From assembly GCA_907163375.1 (NCBI GenBank), contig CAJQUW010007737.1, positions 558,001 through 622,000 on the forward strand: a stretch of DNA of 64,000 bases, read 5' to 3'. Position 1 is the stretch's first letter. Each line of letters starts with the position of its first letter. The notes under the pieces were generated by a model. The model had not been told where the DNA came from and made no database searches. It was given only the letters and a program-made list of their open reading frames with translations. Both the position numbers and the translations under genes were made by a program. Below, piece after piece: positions 15,840 through 26,379 of this stretch. The stretch comes from Prostheceraeus crozeri (taxonomy: Eukaryota; Platyhelminthes; Polycladida; Euryleptidae).

Positions 15840-17360
15840 ATGGAAAGTGAAAATAAGGACTCGTTTCTAATCTACTTGCCCAGTAATGCTTCTATGAATA
15901 AATTTCCCAAAAATAAACCATCAGACTATCGAGTAGAATTAAATCGCCCACTGCATTTAGAAGGTGAATGGGAGGTTGGCGTTTCTAGTATTTGCTATGA
16001 TAGCAATATTCAGAATGTGAATGATTTGGAAGAAATGATATTGACTCCTCGCACCCATGATGGAATAACGATGAATAATGCATTTCAGTTCCCATACAAT
16101 TTAACATCAGATGGAAAGTGGAACTATGAATGGATTCAGATAAAATCAGATTCTTATGAGCCATTTGGGAATGAGAAAATTATTAAGGCATTCAACAGTG
16201 GTAATACTTCCATCATGAAGAATAAAAATCAGAAAGCTTATGAGTTTACTATCTATCATTGGAGTGGGAGACAGTTCCTCCGCTTTCATTCTTTTACTAA
16301 AGGTCTTACGCTGAGGTTGGATAGTGAATTCTATCCACATCTTGGTTTTGGTCATGGACTACATCTAACGTCAATTGCTACTGCAAATGTTAGAAAAGTT
16401 TATTCAAATCGAATCAACAAATTTCATTATAGATTTAAAATATTTGATGAAGATGTTGTAGAATGCGAAGAACGCATCATTTTGAAAAAGCGTGGTGTTC
16501 AACCTTTATCACTTATTGAGTTAGTAAAACGATGGAATGAGACTGTGGGTAAGAAGTATGGAGAGAAAATTATGGCGGACAAAAATAAGTTGGTTATTCA
16601 GAAATATAATGACAAACTTACAGTTTATTTCTCTCCAACCTTGCGTCATTTTGTAAGACATTATACACCTATTATTGGAAGCGGTGTGGTGTATGCTTCT
16701 CATGAATATCACACTAAAGCTGATTCAGTTAATGATGAATGGTGGGTGGACATCTATGGCGATCGCATCAAGAAAATTTACCAGTCTTATGAAGAATCTA
16801 AAGTTGCTATCAATATAATGCCGCGTCTATATCATACAGTTGAAAGCTTCATTCATGTAGTAAATCCTTATATACAACAGAAGTTGAAGCATGTGATGAA
16901 AAGTAAATATGATGTAAAGACACACCACATTTCGTTTTCAATTGAAAATCAACGCGTTGTTCTGAAACTGGGTGATGACATTCAATGTCAATTGAGTAAA
17001 AATTTGAAAAAACTCTTTGGTTTTTCAATGCTACAAACTGTGTTTGCTGCTGCGCATACGATTGGTATAGAAACACCAATGACACTTGATAAACATGAAC
17101 AGCACCTTTACATTCAAAGTGATTTGATTCTACCTATTTCTGTTGGTGAGAAAAAAGAATACATTTTACGTGATTTCATTCATGATAAAGACGCTTCATA
17201 TGGAATAGTCGAGAAGATGTTTGAATCTATTTTCTATCATCCCGTCGTCAAACAAACTATACCCTCTATTGCTATCAAAATTACCAATGGTTTACAAGAG
17301 TGCATCCATGTGAAAGATACTAAATCCCTCATAACGTTAGTGTTTCGGAAAACAAAGTGA
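15840..17360 (+). CDS. Capsid-associated (fibre/penton-like) protein, copy 2
   Basis: 506 residues from ATG 15840; an upstream in-frame ATG at 15810 would add ten residues unlike the family. It begins with FLIYLPSNASMNKFPKNKPS and LEGEWEVGVSSICY and ends SLITLVFRKTK, paralleling the 14403 product. A middle segment (VVECEERIILKKRG) also parallels copy 1. Likely a structural partner of copy 1. A penton or fibre identity is inference and a structure comparison would be needed to separate them. Confidence 0.75.
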   Translation: MESENKDSFLIYLPSNASMNKFPKNKPSDYRVELNRPLHLEGEWEVGVSSICYDSNIQNVNDLEEMILTPRTHDGITMNNAFQFPYNLTSDGKWNYEWIQIKSDSYEPFGNEKIIKAFNSGNTSIMKNKNQKAYEFTIYHWSGRQFLRFHSFTKGLTLRLDSEFYPHLGFGHGLHLTSIATANVRKVYSNRINKFHYRFKIFDEDVVECEERIILKKRGVQPLSLIELVKRWNETVGKKYGEKIMADKNKLVIQKYNDKLTVYFSPTLRHFVRHYTPIIGSGVVYASHEYHTKADSVNDEWWVDIYGDRIKKIYQSYEESKVAINIMPRLYHTVESFIHVVNPYIQQKLKHVMKSKYDVKTHHISFSIENQRVVLKLGDDIQCQLSKNLKKLFGFSMLQTVFAAAHTIGIETPMTLDKHEQHLYIQSDLILPISVGEKKEYILRDFIHDKDASYGIVEKMFESIFYHPVVKQTIPSIAIKITNGLQECIHVKDTKSLITLVFRKTK

Positions 17361-17665
17361 AGTCTTTATACAACATTTATTGAAATATGTACATGAATGT
17401 GAAGCAATAGACTTTATACAACATCCACTGAAAATATATACATGAGCGCACTTCAATAAACATTGTTATATACAAAAAGTCTTTTTACTTCGTGAAGGGT
17501 GGAAATATACAGGGATAGGAAAAATGTCTTTCAGTGGAAAAGTCATCACATGGGGAATGTACAGATGTGGACACATATTCACAAGGAAAAAACAATCTCA
17601 TGCGATACATAAAACAACAATGTTTATCTACAGAAATCAACATCAAAATACTAAGTTAAGGATGA
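17361..17665. terminator. Convergent 3' ends of capsid-protein and polymerase genes
   Basis: A 305-bp gap with two imperfect copies of a ~44-bp unit (CTTTATACAACAT... at about 17364 and 17411). AATAAA on + at about 17455 can end the upstream + transcript; TTTATT words on + near 17377 provide minus-strand AATAAA for the polymerase transcript. Nothing else seen. Confidence 0.5.
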
Positions 17666-20600
17666 TTATGCTAAGACGTCTCCTGAATGTGGTAGTGTGA
17701 GTTTAATTCTTTTGGGTGGTGGTATGTTTGTGTCAGGATGTCCATGTGGAAGAGATATGTTGTGTTCTAGCCAGCACCTCTTATCCTCCCATGCTGAAAG
17801 CGCCCGTTTCCTAAAAGTATGAGTTTTGATCTCATGCGACTTAGATTTTAAGATTGTCATATTGACAAACGTTATATTTTTATTTCTATAGGCTTTCCTG
17901 AAATTCTTATGTTTCATATTTTGCACAATGGATTTTGATATGCCTTTAGCGCGCTTAATGCTATCGTCGCTATCCTTTAATTTCATACTGTACATTTTTG
18001 GACGGAGGAGAATCATTTCATCTATTTCCTTCCCTGCTGTCTCATCCTTAAAGCAGCCAAGTTTTGCCTTATTTTTGATGGAGTAGAGTGGATGATCAGC
18101 AGGATAATTTGATGTATCAAAATATCTTTCTAAAGATTTTCCTACTTCATTGAAATTTAAATCTTTTTGAGTGGTAATACCTAAGAAGAAACTATCTGTA
18201 TCACCACCCAACAAACGAACCTCTTTTACGAGAGGACATGGTTTTAGTATTTTATAAAAGAGTTGGTACATTTCAAGCTTTGAGTAATCTAGTACAGCTT
18301 GACCAATATAGATGGGTTTGCACAACTCAACTTCAGATTTTATCATTTTAACACCTATAAGGTCCTCATCGATAATGTCTCTATCGATGAATAGAGGTGA
18401 TGAGACCAATTTGTGATACTTTTGATCATCATTAACTAGTTTGTAGTTTACGCGCTTTCTAACATCCTCCATCGTCTTACCAAATAGACTGTTGTTCTTA
18501 TATTTATAAAAATCTTTTTCAAAATTATTTTGGGCTAGTGCACGTTTCTGGCTGTTGCTATCAATATATGGTTTGAGGAAGGCTTTCTGTCTAAATTTAA
18601 TAATGCGGTGAACTCTTTTTAAAATCATACCCATTTCTAAATAAAATTTTAAGATGCTAAAGTGGACTAGATAGTTTTCTTTATCATACTGGGTGAGTAA
18701 AAGTTTGCGGCAAGGCTTATAGTCGGGTTGACCGCATGATTCTAAATCTTTATGAAATTGTTTCATAAAGTCGGAAAACATATCTTTGGTCACTTCACCT
18801 GATTCGGGTGCGAGTGGAAAATCCACGGTTTTATGTTTAATATTATTTGGATAGATTAGATCTATCTCAAAATAATATCCCCAATCACCTTCATCTGGAA
18901 TTGCTAGTATGTTGGAAGGGTTGGAGAAATGTTGAATTTCACTATCATCTAACCAGCTAAACTCAGAGTGAGGTAGCGGTTTGGATAATGAACTACCATA
19001 CAAATTATTTTGGTCATAATACTTCAGATGAGTCTGGTCATTGCCTACTATTTTTGATTTTAACCTATGTTTATTTACAAATGTGAGACCACCGCGAATT
19101 CCTCGCTCAAATAAATTATACATCTCTGGATCTTGTAAGAGATGAATGGTCTCACCAGTCATTTTAAAAGCAGACTTAAATGACATGGCTGGCAGACTGA
19201 CAAAGTGGACGGGATCTAACTTATCTTCTTCTAATGCCACTCGTCGAAACTCCTGAAATACATCAGCCAGCAAAAATACATCTAACTTAAGGTAGGCAAT
19301 CATATATTCACCAAATGTATGGCAGTCAAATTTTATCCATGCATCTTGTGCATGATCATAATCTTCGGTCTTACATTCTGCACCGGTCAAATCATTTTTA
19401 AATTTATCTATGGGCGGAAGAGAAGTCTCGCCGAGTTTACTAATTGCATCAAAATATGCATATGGAAAGACTCCTTTCCGTGTGATGACTTCATCGGTTA
19501 GATTTGGGTATTGTTTCTTAAGATTTTGTGTTAGTGGAAGAGACTTTAGATTTTGCACGAGAGAGGCCAGTGATGCAGTCATAAATTGGTAGGAATCTAA
19601 AAATTTTATATCAAAATAGACCGTCTTATTTTCTTTAGTTTTATCGACAGGCACTTTTGCTGTCATGGCCATAAACTTCTCTCTCGTTTGCGCTATTACA
19701 TCAAGCTTCCACTCTTTCATTTGACCTAAACCTCCTTTTATTATCATATGGCTGTCGTAGCCCTTGAAATTATGGAAAATGACGGGTAATGTACGCCGCT
19801 TCATCCTCAGCGAAAAATTACATTTTGAACAGAGTGCGTTTCTAAATTTACCAGTGATGTGATCATGGTCGCGCACTTTCTTAATCTTATCATCGTCAAA
19901 TGTTTTCCTACATTTGGGGCAAACGTTGCAACTATCAAATTTTGCTTGATCATCTGCTGTCATATGCAATGATCTGCGATAGAGTTCACCATCATACTTT
20001 TGTTGAAATTTTACAGCCTGTTCGAGGAATTGTAGGAATTGGTAAATACAATCCTCACCTTGCCAGACGCGCATTTTATTTTGCCTACTCCTAAAGTGAT
20101 CATGCCATACTTCATAGCAGGAAATGGCTGCTGGTCGATGGATGTTATCATCGATATAGCATTCGATGTCAGCATAGATGACACGAAGAGGACTTAGTTC
20201 ATCACCATTCTCTCTATATGAAAACTCCTTATCTTTGGGCATGCGTTCCATTTGCAGTTTACCTCGCTTACACCACTCATAATGAGTTTCAAATTTAGTT
20301 TTCCTCCTAAAGTGGCGAATACATCTGTCGCAGTAATATAACTCTCTACTCGAGTTTTCTAAGTGGTGGTATAAGCGAGAGATTTTGGGAATACCGCAGT
20401 AGTGCCATTCCTCACTATCATCCTGTTTTACTAATAACAGGTTTACTGTACGTTCATAACAACTCGAACGCGAGTTGTAGCGCACACCCTTCAATCCTTT
20501 TTCCCAAACATGGAGAACTATTTTAATGTTGTTCAATTTTTCAAATTTTTCTATATCTTTAATTTTCATATCGTCACTATTACAGTCATCGAAGTTTAAT

Positions 20601-21637
20601 TCATTCTCCCACTGCCTATAGCTATATGTGCGATTTCGATTCGCATTGATGTCATTATAGTGGAGAATGGAGAGGACAGCATATTTAAAACATTGCGATT
20701 CGCAATCGACATTGATGACTGCTGTTTTGTTTTTTAAATTTTTTGGAAGTTTAAAGGAGCCTCGACCACTATGATTTCCTAATAGACTGATTTTAAATAA
20801 GGCGGACTCAATGCCGTCAAAAATGAGACCGCTATCGCGCTCGTTAAATTTATCAATATTTAATTTTAATCCTTGGATGTGAAAATTTATCCAAGACTCA
20901 TAGTCTACAACCTCGGTTGCAGGAGAGGAGGGTATGTGAAACTCTAACCTCTCTATTATTTGTCCAGTATGGTGGTCGATTTTTACATATTTTATTTTAA
21001 GATAGATGAGCGCCTTCATCCTAAAATTGTCTAAATTGTTGAAGAGCGCTTCTATCAATGATGAATTTTGATGAAACCATTCCTCAAAGTTAGCAATGGT
21101 TTCTGAGGAGTCCATCTGGTAGTTCCTCACTAAATTATTTATGGACACCTCAGTGAGTCGGATAGAGGAGGTACCGTTGGTGTAGGTATCGTTCGTGTGT
21201 GTATGTTGAAGTCTGTGCGAAGATAGTTCAAAACGTGTCTCGAAAGACTGAATGCACAAGTCGCAAGAAAAGGAGACATCGTTAACAGAATCATCCCTAC
21301 CTTCGGAGATTGATGCCGGCTTAGGTCGACAAACACCTCGCTTGATGTGTCGGGTGAGATCCCATTTCCTCGTGAAGATGTGCCCACAGTCAGCACATTC
21401 CCACTCGTTGCCATATCGCGACAGTTCTGAGCTGGAACTCGCATCACCTGAAAGAGAAATCATTCTATCATCTCTGTTCAAGCCTCAGTGTAGTGTTACA
21501 ACCTACCTTGACTCAATAACTCTAAACTTTCCTCGAGAAGAGAGGGCGTTGGTGATGAAGTTGATGCCTGAAATTGAGGAAGATGCTATTAGCTACACGT
21601 TTGAGGGAGATGAGAGAGGAAATTTTCAACTTACCAT
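17666..21637 (-). CDS. Protein-primed family B DNA polymerase
   Basis: The main frame (17666-21447) is uninterrupted for about 1260 residues. Two C2H2-type fingers lie near residues 29-51 and 73-94 and a third near 384-404. Residues 150-235 match the stand-alone 7107 product. Residues 255-372 hold a CFKYAVLSILHY ... HYCGI domain usual before Polinton polymerases. Exonuclease motifs: YADIECYI, HNFKGYDSH, YLKLDVFLLAD. An endonuclease VII-like zinc/HNH insert (CPKC ... VRDHDHITGKFRNA) sits between Exo I and Exo II. Polymerase motifs: YDQNNLYGSS, NNSLFGKTMEDV, GGDTDS. Splice signals suggest a start at ATG 21635-21637, a 61-nt second exon (21507-21567) and the main exon from 21447, in phase. It copies the element from a protein primer at the inverted repeats. 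Confidence 0.95.
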
Positions 21638-21911
21638 TTGAACGAAATTATGTTTAAGCTTGATACTTCAACAAGATAGAGACTTCACTCAAATTTGAAA
21701 TTCACTAAAGAGCAGTTCACTTGTACGCCTCAAATACAGAATTCGTCAGAGAACAGTTCAATTATGCGTCTCAAAGACAGAGTGAAATGATACGGATATC
21801 ACTTTGCTTATATACTTTCATTCTCTTCATTCATTGGATGTTCATTCTGATTGGCTGCTTGTGTATACTTAAGAATTAGAAAACATTTCAAAGTCATTAT
21901 TCACAGTCAAC
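21638..21911. promoter_or_regulatory. Divergent promoter of polymerase and the 21912 gene
   Basis: For polymerase (minus) there is TATATAA at 21808-21814 and CCAAT (ATTGG on +) at 21833-21837. For the + gene there is TATACTTAA at 21864-21872, about 40 nt before its ATG, and an inverted CCAAT (GATTGGCT) near 21849. Two diverged 60-70-bp repeats around CAGTTCA (about 21710 and 21750) lie in the polymerase leader. No ATGCAAA is present. Confidence 0.6.
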
Positions 21912-22367
21912 ATGACAAGCCCTCCAACAACACCAAATACCGCATTGGAGTTCTCCTCTCCATGCTCAACACCAAAGGCGCTCGTTACACCAAATGCACC
22001 AAGAAAGGCGAAGGTGGAGAAGGTGTACCGACTGGACAATATACGAAAGTTATCATTACCAGCGGACGAGGAAGAGGAGAGTGTATGTGAGAAGGAGTGT
22101 CCCGACTTAACAGGCGTGAGGTGGAAGTATCTCCAGTACGATACTGACGATGTGATGGAGATGACCAGCAAGTCGCAGTTGCATCAAATATGGGAGTGGT
22201 ACACCCCTAACTCCCAACCGCGAACCGTGGCGGAGTGGGCGTACATTGACAACGTGAGGGACGCTGCAGAAGAACGTTTAAAGCAGCTCAACTGTTTTTG
22301 TGATCTATGTGAAGTCAGACTCTGGGACGATATTGACGATGAAGACCTTTTAAAATACATGCCATAA
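21912..22367 (+). CDS. Acidic 151-residue protein of unknown function
   Basis: Starts MTSPPTTPNTALEFSSP, rich in Ser/Thr-Pro, then an acidic centre (DEEEESVCEKE) and an aromatic, acidic C-terminal part (QLHQIWEWYTPNSQP, CFCDLCEVRLWDDIDDEDLL) with a CxxC pair. AATAAA directly follows the stop. Divergently transcribed from polymerase under a CCAAT/TATA promoter, so probably an early accessory protein. I do not recognise a family. Confidence 0.65.
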   Translation: MTSPPTTPNTALEFSSPCSTPKALVTPNAPRKAKVEKVYRLDNIRKLSLPADEEEESVCEKECPDLTGVRWKYLQYDTDDVMEMTSKSQLHQIWEWYTPNSQPRTVAEWAYIDNVRDAAEERLKQLNCFCDLCEVRLWDDIDDEDLLKYMP

Positions 22368-22939
22368 TAAATGTTTATTTCGTATTATCTTTGCTTTCAT
22401 ACTGACTTACTTGAATGGGGCTTTAGTGAATAATTTAACCATGTATACTTTTTCATTTGGAAATAGTAGCACGCTTAGTCTAACTTGCAAATCTTATAAC
22501 ATTTCATATGGGTGATAATGGTAGATGAAATAGTGTCAAATAAAATTAAGATAGCTTACACTTCTGATACAGGGATAGCAATCGACTGCGATCCATGTGT
22601 AAAGAGCTTGTTAGACTACGGATGGGGTTAAGTGGATGATTTAACCATGTATACATTTTCATTGGGAAATAGTAGCACGCTTAGTCTAACTTGTAAATCT
22701 TAAAACATTTCATATGGACGATGATGATAGATGAAATAGTGTCAAATAAAATTAAGATAGCTTACACTTCTGATACAGGGATAGCAATCGACTGCGATCC
22801 ATGTGTAAAGAGCTTGTTAGACTACGGAAGAGAGAAGTGTGTTATGTTGCGTGTGGCGCGTGAGTGTCCTCCCATTTCATTCCATTCATCAATTCGTCTC
22901 AGTGATAGAGACAGGTAGAACTCATGGTTCTCATAACGT
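22368..22939. repeat. Two copies of a ~205-bp direct repeat
   Basis: A block starting near 22429 (TTTAACCATGTATAC) and running to GACTACGGA at about 22622 is repeated at about 22633-22827 with only scattered differences. Short frames inside each copy repeat with it and are not likely genes, although the second is in frame with the following gene. Confidence 0.8.
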
Positions 22940-23377
22940 ATGCAATGGAAAGTTTTAGGTAACCTTCGACAGTTGGCTAAATGTCGCCCTGGCGCGAATG
23001 CATACTACGTTGAGACAGAGGCAATCACTTGCAAACATGACGCAGAGAGGTTTAACAAGATTGACCATTGCCGAATGTCCCTTGCGGTATACATAGCTAC
23101 GGGTTTCACCGCCGCCCTTTACAGGAACGCCCGTCGAAAGGAAGTATTACACCGAACTTCATTTGCAACGTTCAAGTTGACTGATAGCAGATTCAACTTA
23201 ATGATAGTATTCGCCAGTCCGAAGACTGCCCAGGGCAAACCGCGTGGAGGTTCTATCATGTCTTGCCCCATGGTGGCCCTTAAGAGAGCCGATGGTTCGT
23301 TCTCGTCGTATCTGAAAATAGAAGGAAAAATAGATGAAATATATTCAAGTGATAGAGATGATATTAACTTACCATAA
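22940..23377 (+). CDS. 145-residue protein of unknown function
   Basis: From ATG 22940 to a stop that lies eight bases before the stop of the convergent gene, a tight arrangement typical of real neighbours. It is basic in the middle (YRNARRKEVLHRTSFATFKL) with a Gly/Pro turn (KTAQGKPRGGS). No motif recognised. The 5' end is uncertain because no promoter signal lies close to it and a TTTTAG/GT word lies just inside. Confidence 0.5.
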   Translation: MQWKVLGNLRQLAKCRPGANAYYVETEAITCKHDAERFNKIDHCRMSLAVYIATGFTAALYRNARRKEVLHRTSFATFKLTDSRFNLMIVFASPKTAQGKPRGGSIMSCPMVALKRADGSFSSYLKIEGKIDEIYSSDRDDINLP

Positions 23378-23384
23378 GAGAAAT

Positions 23385-24479
23385 TTAGCCGGTTCGCGAC
23401 CCCTTCGATGGTGATGGTTGAGGTAAGTATTTGGCCGGCAGTTTCCGCTTCCGGTGGCGCAGCTCCTTTATTTCGCCATCATGCTTTATAGAGACATGGA
23501 GACAGCGCATCTCCGCCATTGCTCCCTCGTAGCACTCGAATGTGGAATCCAAGTCCTCACTCTCAAGGATGATGCTGTCGACGATTCTGCTCTTGATGAT
23601 GGGAATGTGGAGCGTTGTTCGTCTCTCTTCTTTCTTCTGACTCTCAGTCAGGCTAGTCTTTAATTGCTCAATTTTTAAATTTGATACCTCTTCTTCAGCT
23701 TTTAATGATTTTATGTAAGTCGCCTGCTCAGTAACGCGTTTTTCGCTGGCAAGCGCCCTTTCGCGGAAAGATTCTAAATTGATCACTTGTGTCTTGAGGG
23801 CCCGAATCTCGGCTACCTGACCCTTCAGGTGGAAATTGTCATCCCTAAGGGCCGAACATTCATTTTTGTAACGAGTGAGCTCATCTTTTAATTTTGTGAG
23901 TGCATATTCCTGGCTCACTTTTGCGATCTGGGTATCCTTATTCCAGCTGTTCGTCTGCTGCTTAATCCCCTTCTTTACTGGGGAAGGTGCGATTACTTTC
24001 TTTTTCGGGGAAGACTGATTTGTTGGTTTTCCTATCTCTTCCGTGTCTTTAGTAATGACGACCTCCTCAGAATCGGAGTCATCTGAGCTGTCCAAATCGC
24101 TTAGTGGGGCCTTCTCTTCTGCTGTTGATGAGGTAGTGGCCGAAGCAGCAGGCTCCAAAATTGTTGCAATAGCCTCTTGTAGTGCTGCGTCAAGATCGAC
24201 TGTTTCTTCGTTGAAGAAGGGTGCGATCACTTTGCCGATGTCTGATGTTATGTAATTGTTTGCCTTTTTGAGCGGACAGTCGGCGTGGGCGATGTAAAAT
24301 TCCTCATGCTCTTTGCCTTTCAAAAATTTCAGGCAATGTGTACAGCCGGAAATAACGGCTCTTTCCTCGTGGAAGTGAGGCGTATTCTTGTACTTATTAA
24401 TGTGACGTTTGAATTCGCCACCCCTCTTTATTTCTCCGCAAGAGCACTTTTTAAATAAAAATTTTGAGTTGCCTCCCAT
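23385..24479 (-). CDS. Coiled-coil accessory protein with N-terminal Cys/His cluster
   Basis: 364 residues from ATG 24479. The N-terminus has CSCGEIKRGGEFKRHINKY and CTHC, plus HFHEE, a likely zinc site. The centre is Ser/Asp/acidic (SDLDSSDDSDSEE). Residues about 185-285 form a long coiled coil (LKDELTRYKNECSALRDDN and following heptads). The C-terminus is basic. A splice acceptor (TTCCTTTACAG) ends at 24496, 16 nt before the ATG, and a GTAAGT donor at 25151-25156 matches it, giving a 5'-UTR intron of about 660 bp. Function unknown; probably an early nuclear or scaffold protein. Confidence 0.65.
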   Translation of the reverse strand: MGGNSKFLFKKCSCGEIKRGGEFKRHINKYKNTPHFHEERAVISGCTHCLKFLKGKEHEEFYIAHADCPLKKANNYITSDIGKVIAPFFNEETVDLDAALQEAIATILEPAASATTSSTAEEKAPLSDLDSSDDSDSEEVVITKDTEEIGKPTNQSSPKKKVIAPSPVKKGIKQQTNSWNKDTQIAKVSQEYALTKLKDELTRYKNECSALRDDNFHLKGQVAEIRALKTQVINLESFRERALASEKRVTEQATYIKSLKAEEEVSNLKIEQLKTSLTESQKKEERRTTLHIPIIKSRIVDSIILESEDLDSTFECYEGAMAEMRCLHVSIKHDGEIKELRHRKRKLPAKYLPQPSPSKGSRTG

Positions 24480-25211
24480 TTTGTAACTTATGTATCTGTA
24501 AAGGAAGGATGAAATAGAATTACTAACAGGCGACATTGGCAGTCATTCTTATAATCATACAGCTAAATTGTGAGATTGGTGGAAAGTGTCGAACCTTTGA
24601 ATCCGTTACAGGCATTACTCAGAGGGGATCTTATCCCAACTCCAAGGCCTCGGCCCACAAATCCAACCTCCCGCGGACAGAGCGTGCGTCATATCACTGT
24701 GTTGGTATCCGGACCCCGATTTTGACATGAAAATCAGTGGATTGTTTACAAAGGTTGCAAATTCCAAGCCGAAGCTTGCCTCCCACAACTTTATAAATGT
24801 CTTAGTTGAATTCAGAAGGTTTGAAAATCCCGAAAATTGCCAAAAAATAGCGAATTTAAATTTTTCAATTTTTTAGCACTACTTATGAAATTTTATAAGT
24901 AGTTTATCACTTAGGGCAGGTCAATAGCGACCGAACCTTTTTTGAATCAAGTCAAACGGACTTGTAGAAGCAAAGTTACAAGCCTTTAAAGTTTTGGAGT
25001 CTTTTATGGCCTGGAGACGAAGGCCATCTCCTGGCTAACCTCTAAGTCTAACGCCTTAGCTGATATCAGCAATGAAATTTTCTAAGTCGGTTTCTTACAG
25101 AAACTCGGGATTTGGAATGTCCGAAGCTATCATCGGAGCTCAGAGAGACGACTTACCGTTGACTATCTCTCGTATTAATGACAAGTCTCTCTCGGTTCCC
25201 AGCTTATATAG
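24480..25211 (-). promoter_or_regulatory. Promoter, leader and 5'-UTR intron of the coiled-coil gene
   Basis: On the minus strand TTACGTCA (CRE-like, 25230 region), a CAGCTG E-box and CTATATAAGC (25203-25211) precede a short leader, a GTAAGT donor (25151-25156) and an acceptor at 24496. No other gene is supported in this stretch. Confidence 0.55.
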
Positions 25212-25319
25212 TGTGTGGCGATCAGCTGATGACGTAACACCCATCATCCAAACACTAAAAAACCCGTCTATCTCCGGTTCTAGTGCTCCGATTGAGCTGG
25301 AAATACACCATTTCCATGT

Positions 25320-25510
25320 AGAATTTGACGCTGAATCCGAATCTGGCCTCCGTTTTCCCATCCGATGCTTCGTTTTGGCTCTACAGTAGGCAGCCATCGC
25401 AAAAATTCTAACTCTGTCGTTTTTCCGAAAAAATGTTGAACATTTTTCTCGCCGATTGACTTGAAACTCTCCGATTGACTTGAAACTCACCATACATATA
25501 AAGAATTTCA
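25320..25510. repeat. Inner repeat units next to the right inverted repeat
   Basis: The words TTGACTTGAAACTCACC and GCTGAATCCGAATCTGGC recur around 25325-25510 and again at 25960-26015, showing local duplication of right-end sequence that has no simple partner at the left end. Confidence 0.6.
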
Positions 25511-26373
25511 CGCTGATTCCAAATCTGGCCTCCGTTTTCCAATCCGATGCTTCGTTTTGAAGCTAGAGCCCAAAACGTCCCAAATTCTAACTCTGTCGTT
25601 TTTCACCAATGTCCCAAAATCTTAAATGGCGTCTCACATCTAAACGAAGACAGATAGGAACAAGCCGATTGTTTCACTGAATTTGTCTCACTCTTAGCTT
25701 TCAAACGAGCTATCGCACGACAAAATCCGTCCACTAGAAGCCAAAATCGAAGCAAGCTGTCCAGAGGGGGGGGGGGGACGTCAGCCGAAAATTTTTTCTC
25801 TCCGATTTCGCTGGAAACATCCTTCCTAACCCAAAATTTCACGTAGATTCCGAATCTGGCCTCCGTTTTCTCATCCGATGCTTCGTTTGGGCGCTACACA
25901 CCAAAACATCCCAAATTCTAACTCTGTTAAAATTTTGAAGAAAAATTTTTTCTCGCCAATTGACTTGAAACTCACCCTACCGATGCAGAATTTTACGCTG
26001 AATCCGAATCTGGCAGCCATTTCACCATCCACGACAACCTAGACGGTCGCCCACGTCAACCTAGACGGTCGCCCACGTCAACCTAGGCGGTCGGCCACGT
26101 CAACCTAGGCGGTCGGTCACGTCAACCCATACGAGACCAACACATCCGAGTCTCACACTCTGTCGTTCCAGAGGGGGGGGGGAGTCAGCGAACATGTTGT
26201 GAACCCACCTGGCCGGCACACCACGACAGACTCTGTCGTTCCAGAGGGGGGGGGGACTCAGACCCGAAGCACCACGGCGGCCGACCACGACACTCTGCCG
26301 TTCCAGAGGGGGGGGGGGAGTCAGCGATGGCGGCCATCTTGCGCTATCTGGTGTTTGTCACTTCCTTACTACT
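25511..26373. repeat. Right terminal inverted repeat of the Polinton
   Basis: The reverse complement begins AGTAGTAAGGAAGTGAC, identical to the left end for over 50 bases, then follows the left copy with insertions: an extra ~63-bp poly-C unit and four to five ~22-bp units around GGTTGACGTGGGCGACCG (26030-26120). It contains four G-tracts of nine or more bases, complements of the left C-tracts. Confidence 0.9.
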
Positions 26374-26379
26374 GATGAA
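26374..26379. repeat. Right target-site duplication of the Polinton (GATGAA)
   Basis: Exact copy of 3610-3615, directly after the last base of the right inverted repeat. Confidence 0.92.

Larger units (their letters stand above)
3616..26373. mobile_element. Polinton/Maverick element, apparently whole
   Basis: A 22.8-kb self-replicating, virus-like DNA transposon. Its ends begin AGTAGTAAGG and are inverted copies of one another, flanked by an exact 6-bp duplication. Inside are long uninterrupted frames for protein-primed DNA polymerase B, DDE integrase with chromodomain, packaging ATPase, double-jelly-roll major capsid protein and adenain-like protease, the diagnostic Polinton set, plus about seventeen accessory frames. 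I see no evident break in the core genes, and the duplication is undecayed, so the copy looks young. Genes run in blocks: mostly + from 5.5 to 17.4 kb with a three-gene minus island at 13.1-14.4 kb, polymerase on minus, then small accessory genes at the right. Confidence 0.95.

Noticed and set aside
21139-21447. Alternative minus frame starting MMRVPAQNCRD
   Set aside because: It is another register of the polymerase main exon; the zinc-finger frame is clearly the coding one.
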